IMG/VR virus record: IMGVR_UViG_3300010885_024601
Coordinates: 1 to 62,714 of that record
Reading direction: 5' to 3' (one strand)
Source: a virus
DNA: 62,714 nucleotides
Below are positions 7,061 through 14,904 of the stretch, in pieces. The notes under the pieces were generated by a model, which worked only from the letters and a program-made list of their open reading frames with translations, ran no database searches and was not told the DNA's origin. Positions within the stretch are counted from its first letter, which is position 1. Every line of letters begins with the position of its first letter. The position numbers and the translations under genes were made by a program.

Positions 7061-8559
7061 AGTCGAAAGCCTTTTTCTTGAAAACGGGGAAGCACTAGGT
7101 GCAATGATTTCTTGGCGCGGGTGATGCCGACGTAGAAAAGTCGGTGGACGTTGTCGCCGTTGTCTGCATATTCCTTGGCAAACTTTGGTGAGAGATCCAT
7201 CATCAACATGACGTTGTCAGCCTCGCCGCCTTTGGCACCGTGGATGGTGGACAGCTTGATTCGGCCAGCAGTAGAGAGTTTGATTTTGCGACGCAGCACC
7301 GCGATCAAGTATTCGCGCTTGTCGTCAGGGATGCGGGTCAGGGCTTCGTGCCAGATGGCCTCGGTGGTCAGGCCGTGACTTTCTTTGAGCTCTCTGATGC
7401 TGTACTCAGTGTTGTCGTCGCCGTTTTTAAAGGTCCGGTGGCCGCGAGTCACGTGCTCACCACCAAGGTACTTGTAAACGTTTTTGATGTCTGCGCCAAG
7501 CACGTAGTCTCCCTTGCGCAGCTGCTCCCATGAGACAACAGCTTTGACCATGGTAGGAGCAAGGCTCGGCACCCCACCGCGCTCGAACAGGATGCCTTGG
7601 CTCTTGAGCCATTCGTGCACGGAGTTGAGCATGTAGTTGGTGGCGGCCATGATGAGCCACTGGCCCTCCCCCACGTCAACGTCCTCAAAGCGGTAGTAGG
7701 TTCGGACCTCGCCTTCGAAGTCGCGGGCCTTCCATTCCTTGGGTTGGCGCTCACGGATGCGGTGCACGATGCGGTTGGCCAGTGCATGCACGGTGGACGG
7801 TACGCGGTAGGACTGATCAAGGACAGTGATGTGGCCTTGGAAAGACAAAAAGCTCTTGACATCGGCCCCTGCCCAAGTGAATACTGCCTGATCGTCGTCT
7901 CCGGCGAGGAATACTCTTTTCGCTTTCGCAGCCAAGGCCTCGACCATTTGCCACTGTAAACGGCTTAAATCCTGAGCTTCGTCAACAATTAGGACTTCCA
8001 GTGAGGGCAATCGTTCATGATCGACTACAGCCATCTCCAACAGGTCAGTGAAGTCCAGCAAGTCCTTGCTGCGCTTGTAATGACGATAGGACCGCTCCAC
8101 AAACTCGAAGTGATACCACTCGATATCCAAGCCGCTTTGGTTGTAGTGCTGGCGCAGGTCCACGCCCCTGATGCGGGCTAGGTTGATCTCGTTCAAGATG
8201 GGGTTGTCGGCCTTGGCCACGTCCACTTCGTCTTCGGTGGTGATGCTCAACTCAATGCCCACTTGGGCAGCAAACTCGCGGTAGTGTTCTGGCTGCATGA
8301 TCATGTCGGCCTTGACCGACATGCAGCGAAAGGCGAGGCTGTGCAGCGTGCGAAAGAATGGGAAGTCTGTCTTAGCGTTGAGAGAAGGGAATTTTTCAGT
8401 GGCCCTGTCGCGTGCTTCGTTAGCTGCTTTCCGGGTAAAACTGAAATAGCCGATATGCATCGGGTGGATGCCATCGGCCAACTCTTTCTCCACCACGTTC
8501 AGCAGATACGTGGTCTTTCCTGACCCGGGTGGACCAAAGACCTTGTGGACATGGCTCAT
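7057..8559 (-). CDS. UvrD/PcrA-like superfamily 1 DNA helicase
   Basis: 500 residues. Walker A is GPPGSGKTTYLL near residues 8-17, motif II VDEAQD, motif III GDDDQAVFTWAGAD, motif IV-like DQSYRVPSTVHALANRI, motif V STIHGAKGGEADNV and motif VI YVGITRAKKSLHLV. It should unwind DNA 3' to 5' using ATP. It is shorter than host UvrD (about 720) because the accessory subdomains are reduced. With the SNF2-like protein at 12121 it is one of two helicases; no DnaB-type ring helicase is seen, so it may do fork unwinding. ATGA overlaps on both sides. Confidence 0.95.
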   Translation of the reverse strand: MSHVHKVFGPPGSGKTTYLLNVVEKELADGIHPMHIGYFSFTRKAANEARDRATEKFPSLNAKTDFPFFRTLHSLAFRCMSVKADMIMQPEHYREFAAQVGIELSITTEDEVDVAKADNPILNEINLARIRGVDLRQHYNQSGLDIEWYHFEFVERSYRHYKRSKDLLDFTDLLEMAVVDHERLPSLEVLIVDEAQDLSRLQWQMVEALAAKAKRVFLAGDDDQAVFTWAGADVKSFLSFQGHITVLDQSYRVPSTVHALANRIVHRIRERQPKEWKARDFEGEVRTYYRFEDVDVGEGQWLIMAATNYMLNSVHEWLKSQGILFERGGVPSLAPTMVKAVVSWEQLRKGDYVLGADIKNVYKYLGGEHVTRGHRTFKNGDDNTEYSIRELKESHGLTTEAIWHEALTRIPDDKREYLIAVLRRKIKLSTAGRIKLSTIHGAKGGEADNVMLMMDLSPKFAKEYADNGDNVHRLFYVGITRAKKSLHLVLPRFQEKGFRL

Positions 8560-8777
8560 GATATGACCTTGACCTCTGCCTGCGTCTCAATCCAAACGTG
8601 CGCCCCGCAGGACAGGGGTTTGTCTTCGCTGTAGACCACTTTGGATGGGCCCAAGATCTCCACCTCATGCGCATAAGTGTTGCTCTTGTAGGTTTTGACA
8701 GTCAAGACGGGGTCCGTGGCCCCTGTCTTGCGGTTAGAGCGGATGACATGCTGATTGACGTGAATAATCGTTTTCAA
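8556..8777 (-). CDS. Small conserved replication-operon protein, 73 residues
   Basis: MKTIIHVNQHVIRSNRKTG is followed by VLTVKTYKSNTYAHEVEI and ends AHVWIETQAEVKVIS. It looks like a small all-beta domain. It overlaps the primase stop and helicase start by four bases each, so it is translated together with them. Short proteins of this form occur widely in phage replication regions without known function. Confidence 0.75.
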   Translation of the reverse strand: MKTIIHVNQHVIRSNRKTGATDPVLTVKTYKSNTYAHEVEILGPSKVVYSEDKPLSCGAHVWIETQAEVKVIS

Positions 8778-10306
8778 AATGGGCTCCCTTCCACGCGAGT
8801 GGTGTGTGTGTCAAACGGTGCATCCTGTTTATCGAACTTCGGTATACGCCAGCAGCGTACAGTTCTATTTTTCAGGAACAGACTGACTGGTTCGCCACCC
8901 ATGTCACGCAGACGCTGGGCCATCTTCGGTGCAGACAGGCCAGCAAAGTTGTTGCGCTTCAAGTGGGCTTCGAGGTCCTTCATGCGGAAGTAGGTCTTGG
9001 CTTCGTCGTCGTCAGTCCATGGACGGCCCATGAGCATTTCGTCTCGAGCCATGGCCTGCTGCATATGGGCAGCAAACTCTTCCAACAAGTCGTTGAACTT
9101 GCCGGTGACGCTGGTGTCTTCCGATGCTTCCGTGATCTGCTCTGTCTCCACCATCTCTTTCAAGAGGGCGTTCAACAAGTTCTCCCAGTCCTGTTTACGC
9201 AGGGTGGGGGGCAGTAAGTTGATCTTCTCAAGGCACGCTTTTTGGAACAGGGTCTGTGTGTGCAGAGCATCTGTCTCGAGCTCGATGCGACGGCCGTTCA
9301 CATCCAAGAACCATAGGGGTGGTTCACTGGCGTACTTTGAGAGGGAGGCTATCTGAGGCGCATCAGGACTATTGGCTCCGATACCGTGCTTGCGCGTACG
9401 GCAGAGCCCGCTGTTGCAGAAACCGTTAAGGGGTGCGTCTTTGCACTTGTAGTGATAGTCCTTTTTATTGGCCTGCTTGAGAACAACTTGGACCTCATTA
9501 TTTGGTAGTGGGGGAGATACGTACTTAAAGTTGTACTCCACCATCTTGTCTTCCCACGTGCTTGGGTGGGCCTTCTTAAGATACACAGCAATGTTGAATA
9601 GTCCATTATTGCGCGTACCCTCTGGGAATCCTTGGGCACATAGAGCTTGCAGGCAAGGCGGGCCGTCTTTGATGGGGCTCTCAGCTTGTTTCGGCGGTTC
9701 AGGCACAAAGTCCAATGAGTCTTGGACATTGGCATCATATAGTGCGTAAAACTCTTCCATCGATGCCGCTGACCCATCACTGTTGAAGGCATAGCGCGTA
9801 CTAGATTCACCTGCGAAGTAGGGCAGGTTGAGGAAGTTTCCTGTGTCACCGCGGTCGATAAGAATCTCCGCTTGCTTAGGGAATATTTCGCGGCCCGCTT
9901 CTCCCAAAAGTGCAGCAGCGTTTTTGAGATATGTCTGGAAGTCCCGAGCTGGGACAGGCGTGCGAGTAAAGAGAAAGACATGTGCGCCTCCTGATTTGCT
10001 TCGGCATACCACCATGGGCAGCTTGAGTTGTGCTACTTTTTCAACCAAGCCTTTATGGTCGAGAGGGTACTGGTCAATGTCAATGCAGCCCCATATGCAA
10101 CTGTTATCGGCACGAATAGGGATAATGCCAAGAGAAGGCTCAACGCCTTCCAAATGTTTGACCCAAAGATCATCTGTTGGTGGCTTCCTAACCACCGTGG
10201 CCTGTCCGGCTTGTTTTCCATCGCCTCGCTCCGATTTAATTCTGTACGTGCCATATGCAATATCCAGACCGCTGAATATTGTTTTGAATTTTGTAATGTC
10301 GGTCAT
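8774..10306 (-). CDS. Archaeo-eukaryotic primase (TOTE-type PrimPol)
   Basis: 510 residues. The catalytic AEP domain has the DID metal-binding pair in WGCIDIDQY (about residue 74), the SGGAHVFLF motif (about 106-113) and GNFLNLPYF, as in primases of TOTE conflict systems and related phage primases. A Cys cluster follows (CKDAPLNGFC, SGLCRTRKHGIG, about residues 285-305), probably a zinc-binding primase C-terminal element. The rest is helical. It should make primers, perhaps with polymerase activity, for the family A polymerase in the same operon. Downstream genes are coupled by overlaps. Confidence 0.9.
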   Translation of the reverse strand: MTDITKFKTIFSGLDIAYGTYRIKSERGDGKQAGQATVVRKPPTDDLWVKHLEGVEPSLGIIPIRADNSCIWGCIDIDQYPLDHKGLVEKVAQLKLPMVVCRSKSGGAHVFLFTRTPVPARDFQTYLKNAAALLGEAGREIFPKQAEILIDRGDTGNFLNLPYFAGESSTRYAFNSDGSAASMEEFYALYDANVQDSLDFVPEPPKQAESPIKDGPPCLQALCAQGFPEGTRNNGLFNIAVYLKKAHPSTWEDKMVEYNFKYVSPPLPNNEVQVVLKQANKKDYHYKCKDAPLNGFCNSGLCRTRKHGIGANSPDAPQIASLSKYASEPPLWFLDVNGRRIELETDALHTQTLFQKACLEKINLLPPTLRKQDWENLLNALLKEMVETEQITEASEDTSVTGKFNDLLEEFAAHMQQAMARDEMLMGRPWTDDDEAKTYFRMKDLEAHLKRNNFAGLSAPKMAQRLRDMGGEPVSLFLKNRTVRCWRIPKFDKQDAPFDTHTTRVEGSPF

Positions 10307-10325
10307 CTCGTCTCTCTATCGGAAG

Positions 10326-10348
10326 AGGGGCCCCTTTTGGGGGCCCCT
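10326..10348 (-). promoter_or_regulatory. GC-rich intercistronic hairpin upstream of primase
   Basis: AGGGGCCCC at 10326-10334 can pair with GGGGCCCCT at 10340-10348 across a 5-base loop. Read leftward it is not followed by a U tract, so it is not a canonical terminator. It lies in the only sizeable gap of the replication operon, between the gene at 10353-11126 and the primase start, and may reduce readthrough or protect the upstream mRNA so that the upstream protein is made in excess. Confidence 0.55.
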
Positions 10349-10352
10349 TAAA

Positions 10353-11126
10353 TCAGAAGGGGGCGGCTTCGGCACTCGTGCCAGCACCCTCGTGCTCGTG
10401 CTTGACCTTCACGTCTCCTGCACCCACTTGTGCAGCAAACGCTTTAGCGGCAGCGTACTGATTCATGTCCTCAATAGGACCAATTTTCTCGACTTCCCAA
10501 CCAAACCACTTGCCCTTGTCATTTGATTCGGCTTGCGAGCTAAGACGGTACATGTGGGAGTACATAGGAGGTGTAAAAGGACCGTTCTTCCCCATCAACT
10601 TGGTAGACATCAACATGCTGTTCCACTTGCGTGATTTTTTCAGCTGTGTCGACTTCATCACAATCAACGCTGGCTCAGGAATACCTTGATCGGTCAAAAC
10701 CATCACGTAGTGATTGGCTGTGTTCTCGATGTAGTTACCGTTGTCCAAAAAGTCTTTGGATTCGCCGGGTTCGCGGTGAGTGCGAGTCAGGATGTCTGAC
10801 GTGGCGGGGTAGATATTGATTGGTGCGCCGCTGCCGGAGCCGCGTGGTGCCCATTCAATGTACTGACGCACGTAGGCGACTGGAATGACAGTGATGCCCT
10901 TCTTGCCGTCGTGCAACTCGCCTGTTACGGTGTTCATGATGAAGCCGGGCATAGCGCCGTCCACTTCGCCCACTTCGGGGCTGGTGTTGGTCAAAAGCTT
11001 CAGGAAGGGAAGCGCAAAGTCTTCCTGACCCATGCCCTCAAAACCGCCATTTGCGTCATCTTCAAAACCACCGACCAATGCCAATGCAGGGTTGGCTCCT
11101 TTTACTGCAACTTCGTTCTTTGACAT
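10353..11126 (-). CDS. Conserved phage replication protein, possible ssDNA-binding protein
   Basis: 257 residues from the ATG at 11126, which follows AAGGAAAATTTATC; an open upstream extension to 11399 lies within the neighbouring gene in another frame and is unlikely. MSKNEVAVKGANPALALVGGF leads to DFALPFLKLL, a beta-rich central domain (GITVIPVAYVRQYIEW, NHYVMVLTDQG, ALIVMKSTQLKKS) and an acidic, disordered tail ending EAAPF. Size, beta-rich core, flexible acidic tail and place at the head of a replication operon suit a gp2.5-like single-strand-binding protein. I do not recognise its family with certainty. Confidence 0.7.
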   Translation of the reverse strand: MSKNEVAVKGANPALALVGGFEDDANGGFEGMGQEDFALPFLKLLTNTSPEVGEVDGAMPGFIMNTVTGELHDGKKGITVIPVAYVRQYIEWAPRGSGSGAPINIYPATSDILTRTHREPGESKDFLDNGNYIENTANHYVMVLTDQGIPEPALIVMKSTQLKKSRKWNSMLMSTKLMGKNGPFTPPMYSHMYRLSSQAESNDKGKWFGWEVEKIGPIEDMNQYAAAKAFAAQVGAGDVKVKHEHEGAGTSAEAAPF

Positions 11127-11143
11127 GATAAATTTTCCTTCGT

Positions 11144-11698
11144 TTATGCTGATTTGATGGTTGCTTTTTGGCCTACGAATACGCCAAACAGCTCTGTGGG
11201 GAACTCGCTTCCGCGTTCCACCTGCTCGCGAACCCAAGCTTTCAAGGTCTGGGGCTCGATCTTCTGCGCTTGCTGAACTGGGTAGTTCTGCTCGCGCAGT
11301 TGATTCAGTAGTGTGTCGCACAGGCCGTCTTCGCCACGGCCAAACTGCACGGACACAGTGTTCTTGATAATGTCGTCGTAGCCGTTTTCGCGCAGCCATT
11401 CAAAGGCTTGCGCACGGTTGTCATCCTTGATGGATGCGCTGTAAAAGGGCTTGACAGTGATCTTGCTACCGTCAGCCATAGTGAAGTCGGACATGCCTAG
11501 TTCCTGCAGCATTGCAGGGATAGTCTCTTCCAACATCTTACGCAGCTGGTTCTTGCGCTCAGTCAAAACATCATCGATATCGGTGATTTCTTTCTCGAGC
11601 TCTTTGGCACGCTTGGCCAAAGCACCAACGGACGACAGGTCCTCATTCTTGATTTGCAGTGCATCAGCGTCCTGCTCAAACACGTTTACGTTACTCAT
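11144..11698 (-). CDS. Coiled-coil replication-associated protein
   Basis: 184 residues from the ATG at 11698, overlapping the upstream stop. Residues about 18-55 form a coiled coil (SSVGALAKRAKELEKEITDI). A beta-rich part follows (MADGSKITVKPFYSASI), then a helical end. The layout is like small phage proteins found beside single-strand-binding proteins (sometimes compared with Gam-type DNA-end-binding proteins), but identity to Gam cannot be claimed. It sits second in the replication operon. Confidence 0.7.
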   Translation of the reverse strand: MSNVNVFEQDADALQIKNEDLSSVGALAKRAKELEKEITDIDDVLTERKNQLRKMLEETIPAMLQELGMSDFTMADGSKITVKPFYSASIKDDNRAQAFEWLRENGYDDIIKNTVSVQFGRGEDGLCDTLLNQLREQNYPVQQAQKIEPQTLKAWVREQVERGSEFPTELFGVFVGQKATIKSA

Positions 11699-12032
11699 CT
11701 CTTTCTCCATTCTCGGTAATGTCAATACTAACAGGGATGTACATGCGCTCGCGGCGGTCCCACTTCAGCACACGGAAACGGCCAGAGTTATAGGCTGCGG
11801 CTATCGAGCTGGCCAAGCCCATAGCCACAGGGTCTCCTGTCAACAACAGGAAATCCTTGTCTGTGAAACCACGCAGCTTGCGTTTGAGCAAGCGCACAGT
11901 AGGCACAGTAGAAAAAGCAATTTGAGTGTTGGAGGGCAGCAATACTTTTAATTCACCATATTTCATCGCCGGAGCAATGTCATGGTTAGGCATCTCTTGC
12001 ACAACATACACAATTGAAGTCTGTTCAGTCAC
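11691..12032 (-). CDS. First gene of replication operon, hypothetical
   Basis: 113 residues starting at GTG (complement of CAC at 12030-12032), preceded by the shared leader AGAAAGGATAG (12039-12049). The product begins MTEQTSIVYVVQEMPNHD and holds LLLTGDPVAMGLASSIAAAY, then KWDRRERMYIPVSIDI. It is conserved-looking and globular but I do not recognise it. The GTG start combined with the shared leader suggests controlled translation. Confidence 0.7.
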   Translation of the reverse strand: MTEQTSIVYVVQEMPNHDIAPAMKYGELKVLLPSNTQIAFSTVPTVRLLKRKLRGFTDKDFLLLTGDPVAMGLASSIAAAYNSGRFRVLKWDRRERMYIPVSIDITENGERDE

Positions 12033-12063
12033 GTTACGCTATCCTTTCTAAAAACGTACGATT

Positions 12064-12091
12064 AGTGTACACTACTTTTCAGGGATGTCAA
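12064..12091 (-). promoter_or_regulatory. Promoter of the replication operon
   Basis: On the minus strand TTGACA (12086-12091) and TACACT (12064-12069) are 16 bases apart, a near-consensus sigma70 promoter reading into the GTG at 12032. The -10 lies inside a perfect 12-base palindrome, TAGTGTACACTA at 12063-12074, that could be an operator or allow some rightward start towards 12121. The shared leader AGAAAGGATAG follows. Confidence 0.75.
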
Positions 12092-12120
12092 CACCCTTAA
12101 AAAGAAAGTGAAGAAAGATT

Positions 12121-13572
12121 ATGGATTATTTTTTAGAACGGTACCCGTTCAAGAACAAACCATTCGTCCACCAAGCCGCGTATTTGCAGCGTTTCTGGAA
12201 GGACGAAGGGGCTGCCCTCTTTGCCGAGATGGGCACTGGCAAGAGCTTTATGCTCATCAACAATGCTGCCATGCTGTACGACAAAGGCAAAATAAATGCG
12301 ATGCTTATCGTAGCACCAAAAGGCGTTTACCGGAACTGGTACACCTCTGAGATCCCCAAGCATATGCCTGACCACGTAACCTATGCCATGGCCGCATGGA
12401 GCCCCAGCCCCCGCAAGGCGGAGAAGCTGGAGATGGATGCCATGCTTAACGACTTGGACAAATTGCGCATCTTGGTCATGAACGTCGAGGCGTTCAGCAC
12501 GGAGAAAGGCATCTCCTTTGCACGCACCTTCTTGCGCGTCACCAACGCATTCATGGCCATCGACGAGTCCACCACCATCAAGAACTCCAAGGCCAAGCGC
12601 ACCAAGGGCATCGTCAAAGTGGGCCGTGAGGCGCGGTACAGGCGCATCGCCACGGGCTCCCCCGTCACCAAGTCGCCGCTGGACGTCTATAGCCAGTGCG
12701 AATTCCTTGGGCCCGAATACCTCAACTACAACAGCTACTTTGCCTTCCAAGCACGGTACGCGGTCCTTGTAGAGCGCAAGATGGCCACCCACACGTTCAA
12801 GCAGATCGTTGGCTACCGCCACTTGGACGAGCTGCAAAAGAAGCTCGAGCACTTTGCCTTCCGCGTGACCAAGGACGAGTGCTTGGACCTGCCCGACAAA
12901 GTGTTCTTGCGCCGTGAGATCGAGCTCACGCCAGAGCAAAAGAAGTATTACGACCAGATGAAGCTGATGGCCCTTGCGCTGATTGACGGCAACCTTATGT
13001 CTACAAACAACGCGTTGACGCAAATTATGCGTTTACACCAGATTTGCTGTGGCCACGTGAAGTTTGACGATGGCCAACAAGTCGACATCCCCAGCAACCG
13101 CGTCAATGAGCTGATGTCCACGCTCGAGGAATGCCAAGGCAAGGTCATCATCTGGGCCAATTACCGCAGGGACATCGAGAACATCAAGCTGGCCATCCAA
13201 AAGGAATACGGCATGACCTCTGTGGCCACCTACTTCGGCGACACCGAAGCGGAGGAGCGCCAAGAAATCGTGACGAAGTTTCAGGACCCGGCCAGTGAGC
13301 TGCGCTTCTTTGTTGGCAACCCCAGCACGGGCGGCTACGGGATTACCCTAACTGAGGCCAAGACCGTCATCTACTACAGCAACTCGTTTGACTTGGAAAA
13401 GCGCTTGCAGTCCGAGGACCGCGCACACCGTATCGGCCAGACAGATAAGGTAACCTACATCGACTTCATCAGCCCCGGCACGGTGGATGAGCACATCGTG
13501 AAGGCCCTGCGCAATAAAATCAACATCGCCAACCAAGTGCTTGGCGAAGAACTTAAAGACTGGATCAAATGA
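12121..13572 (+). CDS. SNF2-like superfamily 2 helicase/ATPase
   Basis: 483 residues. Motif I is AEMGTGKSFMLI (about residues 38-49), motif Ia IVAPKGVYRNW, motif II AIDEST (a DExx variant), motif III ATGSPVTKSP, motif IV KVIIWANYR, motif V GGYGITLTEA and motif VI QSEDRAHRIGQTDKV. This set and order are those of SNF2-family ATPases, which translocate on double-stranded DNA. It is transcribed away from the replication operon and shares four bases with the exonuclease gene. Probable role: recombination-dependent replication or fork remodelling. Confidence 0.95.
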   Translation: MDYFLERYPFKNKPFVHQAAYLQRFWKDEGAALFAEMGTGKSFMLINNAAMLYDKGKINAMLIVAPKGVYRNWYTSEIPKHMPDHVTYAMAAWSPSPRKAEKLEMDAMLNDLDKLRILVMNVEAFSTEKGISFARTFLRVTNAFMAIDESTTIKNSKAKRTKGIVKVGREARYRRIATGSPVTKSPLDVYSQCEFLGPEYLNYNSYFAFQARYAVLVERKMATHTFKQIVGYRHLDELQKKLEHFAFRVTKDECLDLPDKVFLRREIELTPEQKKYYDQMKLMALALIDGNLMSTNNALTQIMRLHQICCGHVKFDDGQQVDIPSNRVNELMSTLEECQGKVIIWANYRRDIENIKLAIQKEYGMTSVATYFGDTEAEERQEIVTKFQDPASELRFFVGNPSTGGYGITLTEAKTVIYYSNSFDLEKRLQSEDRAHRIGQTDKVTYIDFISPGTVDEHIVKALRNKINIANQVLGEELKDWIK

Positions 13573-14339
13573 TGCAACTCGTACCCCTGCGCCCACGCTA
13601 CAAATACCCCAAGCTCATCCGTGTGGATGATCCTGCGGGGCGTTACTACCAGCTGCGCGGCACAGAAGAGCGCCTGTCCAGCGTCACCACCATCCTGTCG
13701 GCTACTAAGGATCGGGGGCACCTCGATGCGTGGGCCGCGAGGATCGGGCAGGAGGAGGCGGACCGCATTCGTATGGATGCTGCACTTGTTGGCACTCACA
13801 TGCACAATGTAATCGAACGATTACTCTTGAATAGGGATTTACCCGCACCCCGAACATGGATGGCCGCCAAAGGCTACTGGATGGGCTACAAGCTGCTGGA
13901 AGAGTTCTTCCCGTATGTCGATGAGGTGTGGGGCTCCGAGGTCAGCGTTTACTCAAACCAGCTGCGCTATGCGGGGTCCACGGACTGTGTTGGGGTGTAC
14001 CGCAGCCGTCTATATGTCGGCGCGGGCGCAAAGCCCTGCATCATGGACTTCAAGCAGGCCAACAAGATGAAGGAGCGCAAGTGGATTGAGGATTACTTTG
14101 TCCAGTTGGCTGCGTACGCTATTGCACACAACGAGAACCACGGCACCACGATTGACCAAGGGGTCATCATGATGGTGTCGCAAGACGGACAGACCAAAGA
14201 GTTTGTGTCCTGTGGCCGCGAGTTTGAGGGCTACAAAGACCAGTGGAAACGCAGGGTGGAGGCGTTCCATAAAAAAGACCCGGACCTTGTGGGCCCGGGT
14301 CAAATTGCCACCCCGGGGGGAGAAACCCCGCCTTTATGA
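13569..14339 (+). CDS. RecB/MGME1-like PD-(D/E)XK exonuclease
   Basis: 256 residues. The nuclease core reads GTHMHNVIE (about 74-82), EVSVY, YAGSTDCVGVY with the metal-binding Asp, IMDFKQAN with D-x-K (about 158), and VQLAAYAIAH with the Gln-x3-Tyr motif. This is the order of RecB-like or MGME1-like exonucleases of phages. Coupled to the helicase by a 4-base overlap, it probably resects or degrades DNA together with it, supporting recombination or host DNA breakdown. Confidence 0.92.
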   Translation: MMQLVPLRPRYKYPKLIRVDDPAGRYYQLRGTEERLSSVTTILSATKDRGHLDAWAARIGQEEADRIRMDAALVGTHMHNVIERLLLNRDLPAPRTWMAAKGYWMGYKLLEEFFPYVDEVWGSEVSVYSNQLRYAGSTDCVGVYRSRLYVGAGAKPCIMDFKQANKMKERKWIEDYFVQLAAYAIAHNENHGTTIDQGVIMMVSQDGQTKEFVSCGREFEGYKDQWKRRVEAFHKKDPDLVGPGQIATPGGETPPL

Positions 14340-14351
14340 TGACAACTGCAA

Positions 14352-14510
14352 TTAGCCCTTTTTGGCGGCGCGGATGTTGTCCACCATGTTGGGGTAAGGT
14401 CTGCCTGCCTTCTTGGCCATTGCCTTGGCAGCGGTCTTCTTGGCAGGAGTGAGCTTCTTTGGTTTGGCAAGGCCCTTGGGGCGGGGCTTGTCCCAGACTT
14501 CTTTTTTCAT
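14352..14510 (-). CDS. Small Lys/Ala/Pro-rich basic protein, 52 residues
   Basis: ATG at 14510 (complement of CAT 14508-14510), stop at 14352. The product MKKEVWDKPRPKGLAKPKKL continues with an AKK-rich histone-like stretch and PYPNMVDNIRAAKKG. Nearly a third of residues are Lys or Arg. It is the last gene of the leftward late block, beside virion genes, so a DNA-binding virion or nucleoid-type role is possible; no family is recognised. Confidence 0.65.
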   Translation of the reverse strand: MKKEVWDKPRPKGLAKPKKLTPAKKTAAKAMAKKAGRPYPNMVDNIRAAKKG

Positions 14511-14521
14511 GGTGTTTTCCC

Positions 14522-14896
14522 TTACTTTAGTTTACGCAGTTTGTAGAGCGCAGACAGGAACGTGGCCACGGCCTCGTCCACGATGTTCTGCAGGGCGGTA
14601 TCTTTTTTGTCGATGGCGTCGTAGCGAATCTTCTCCACGTCGTCCAGCAGCATCTCAAGCGCCTTGACAGGGTCCTCTTCGGTGATCATGTCCAAGTACG
14701 GGATCTCGATGATGTCGTGGCGGCCTTGGTAGGCTTCTGTCAGCTCATCGGCACGGTCAATGATGGCAAGATAAAACTCGCCCAAAGCAGAGTGCTTGGC
14801 GAAGCTGCCGGGGCCCGTCACGCGCAAGTGCGCCCGGTGAGCATACTCACGGGCCAAGAACAGCGTGCCTACCAAACGTCCAATCATTTCCATCAT
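14522..14896 (-). CDS. DUF5856-like helical protein, ferritin/Dps-like pattern
   Basis: 124 residues. MMEMIGRLVGTLFLAREYAH leads to HLRVTGPGSFAKHSALGEFY, then IDRADELTEAYQGRHD and two further helices. I recognise the pattern as a small phage protein family (DUF5856). The spaced His, Glu, Asp and Glu in KHSALGEFY and DRADELTEAY resemble the metal-site arrangement of ferritin-like or Dps-like four-helix proteins. Iron binding is inference. It lies between the internal virion proteins and the end of the late block. Confidence 0.75.
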   Translation of the reverse strand: MMEMIGRLVGTLFLAREYAHRAHLRVTGPGSFAKHSALGEFYLAIIDRADELTEAYQGRHDIIEIPYLDMITEEDPVKALEMLLDDVEKIRYDAIDKKDTALQNIVDEAVATFLSALYKLRKLK

Positions 14897-14904
14897 TTAC
14901 TCCG

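Noticed and set aside
10353-11399. A 348-residue form of the ssDNA-binding-type protein beginning at 11399
   Set aside because: The extra 91 residues are Arg/Ala-rich and overlap the neighbouring gene. The ATG at 11126 has a good ribosome site.
14290-14345. Terminator at the end of the exonuclease gene (CGGGG/CCCCG with a short T tract)
   Set aside because: The stem is only five pairs, lies within the coding end and the T tract is weak; it may help but cannot be called.
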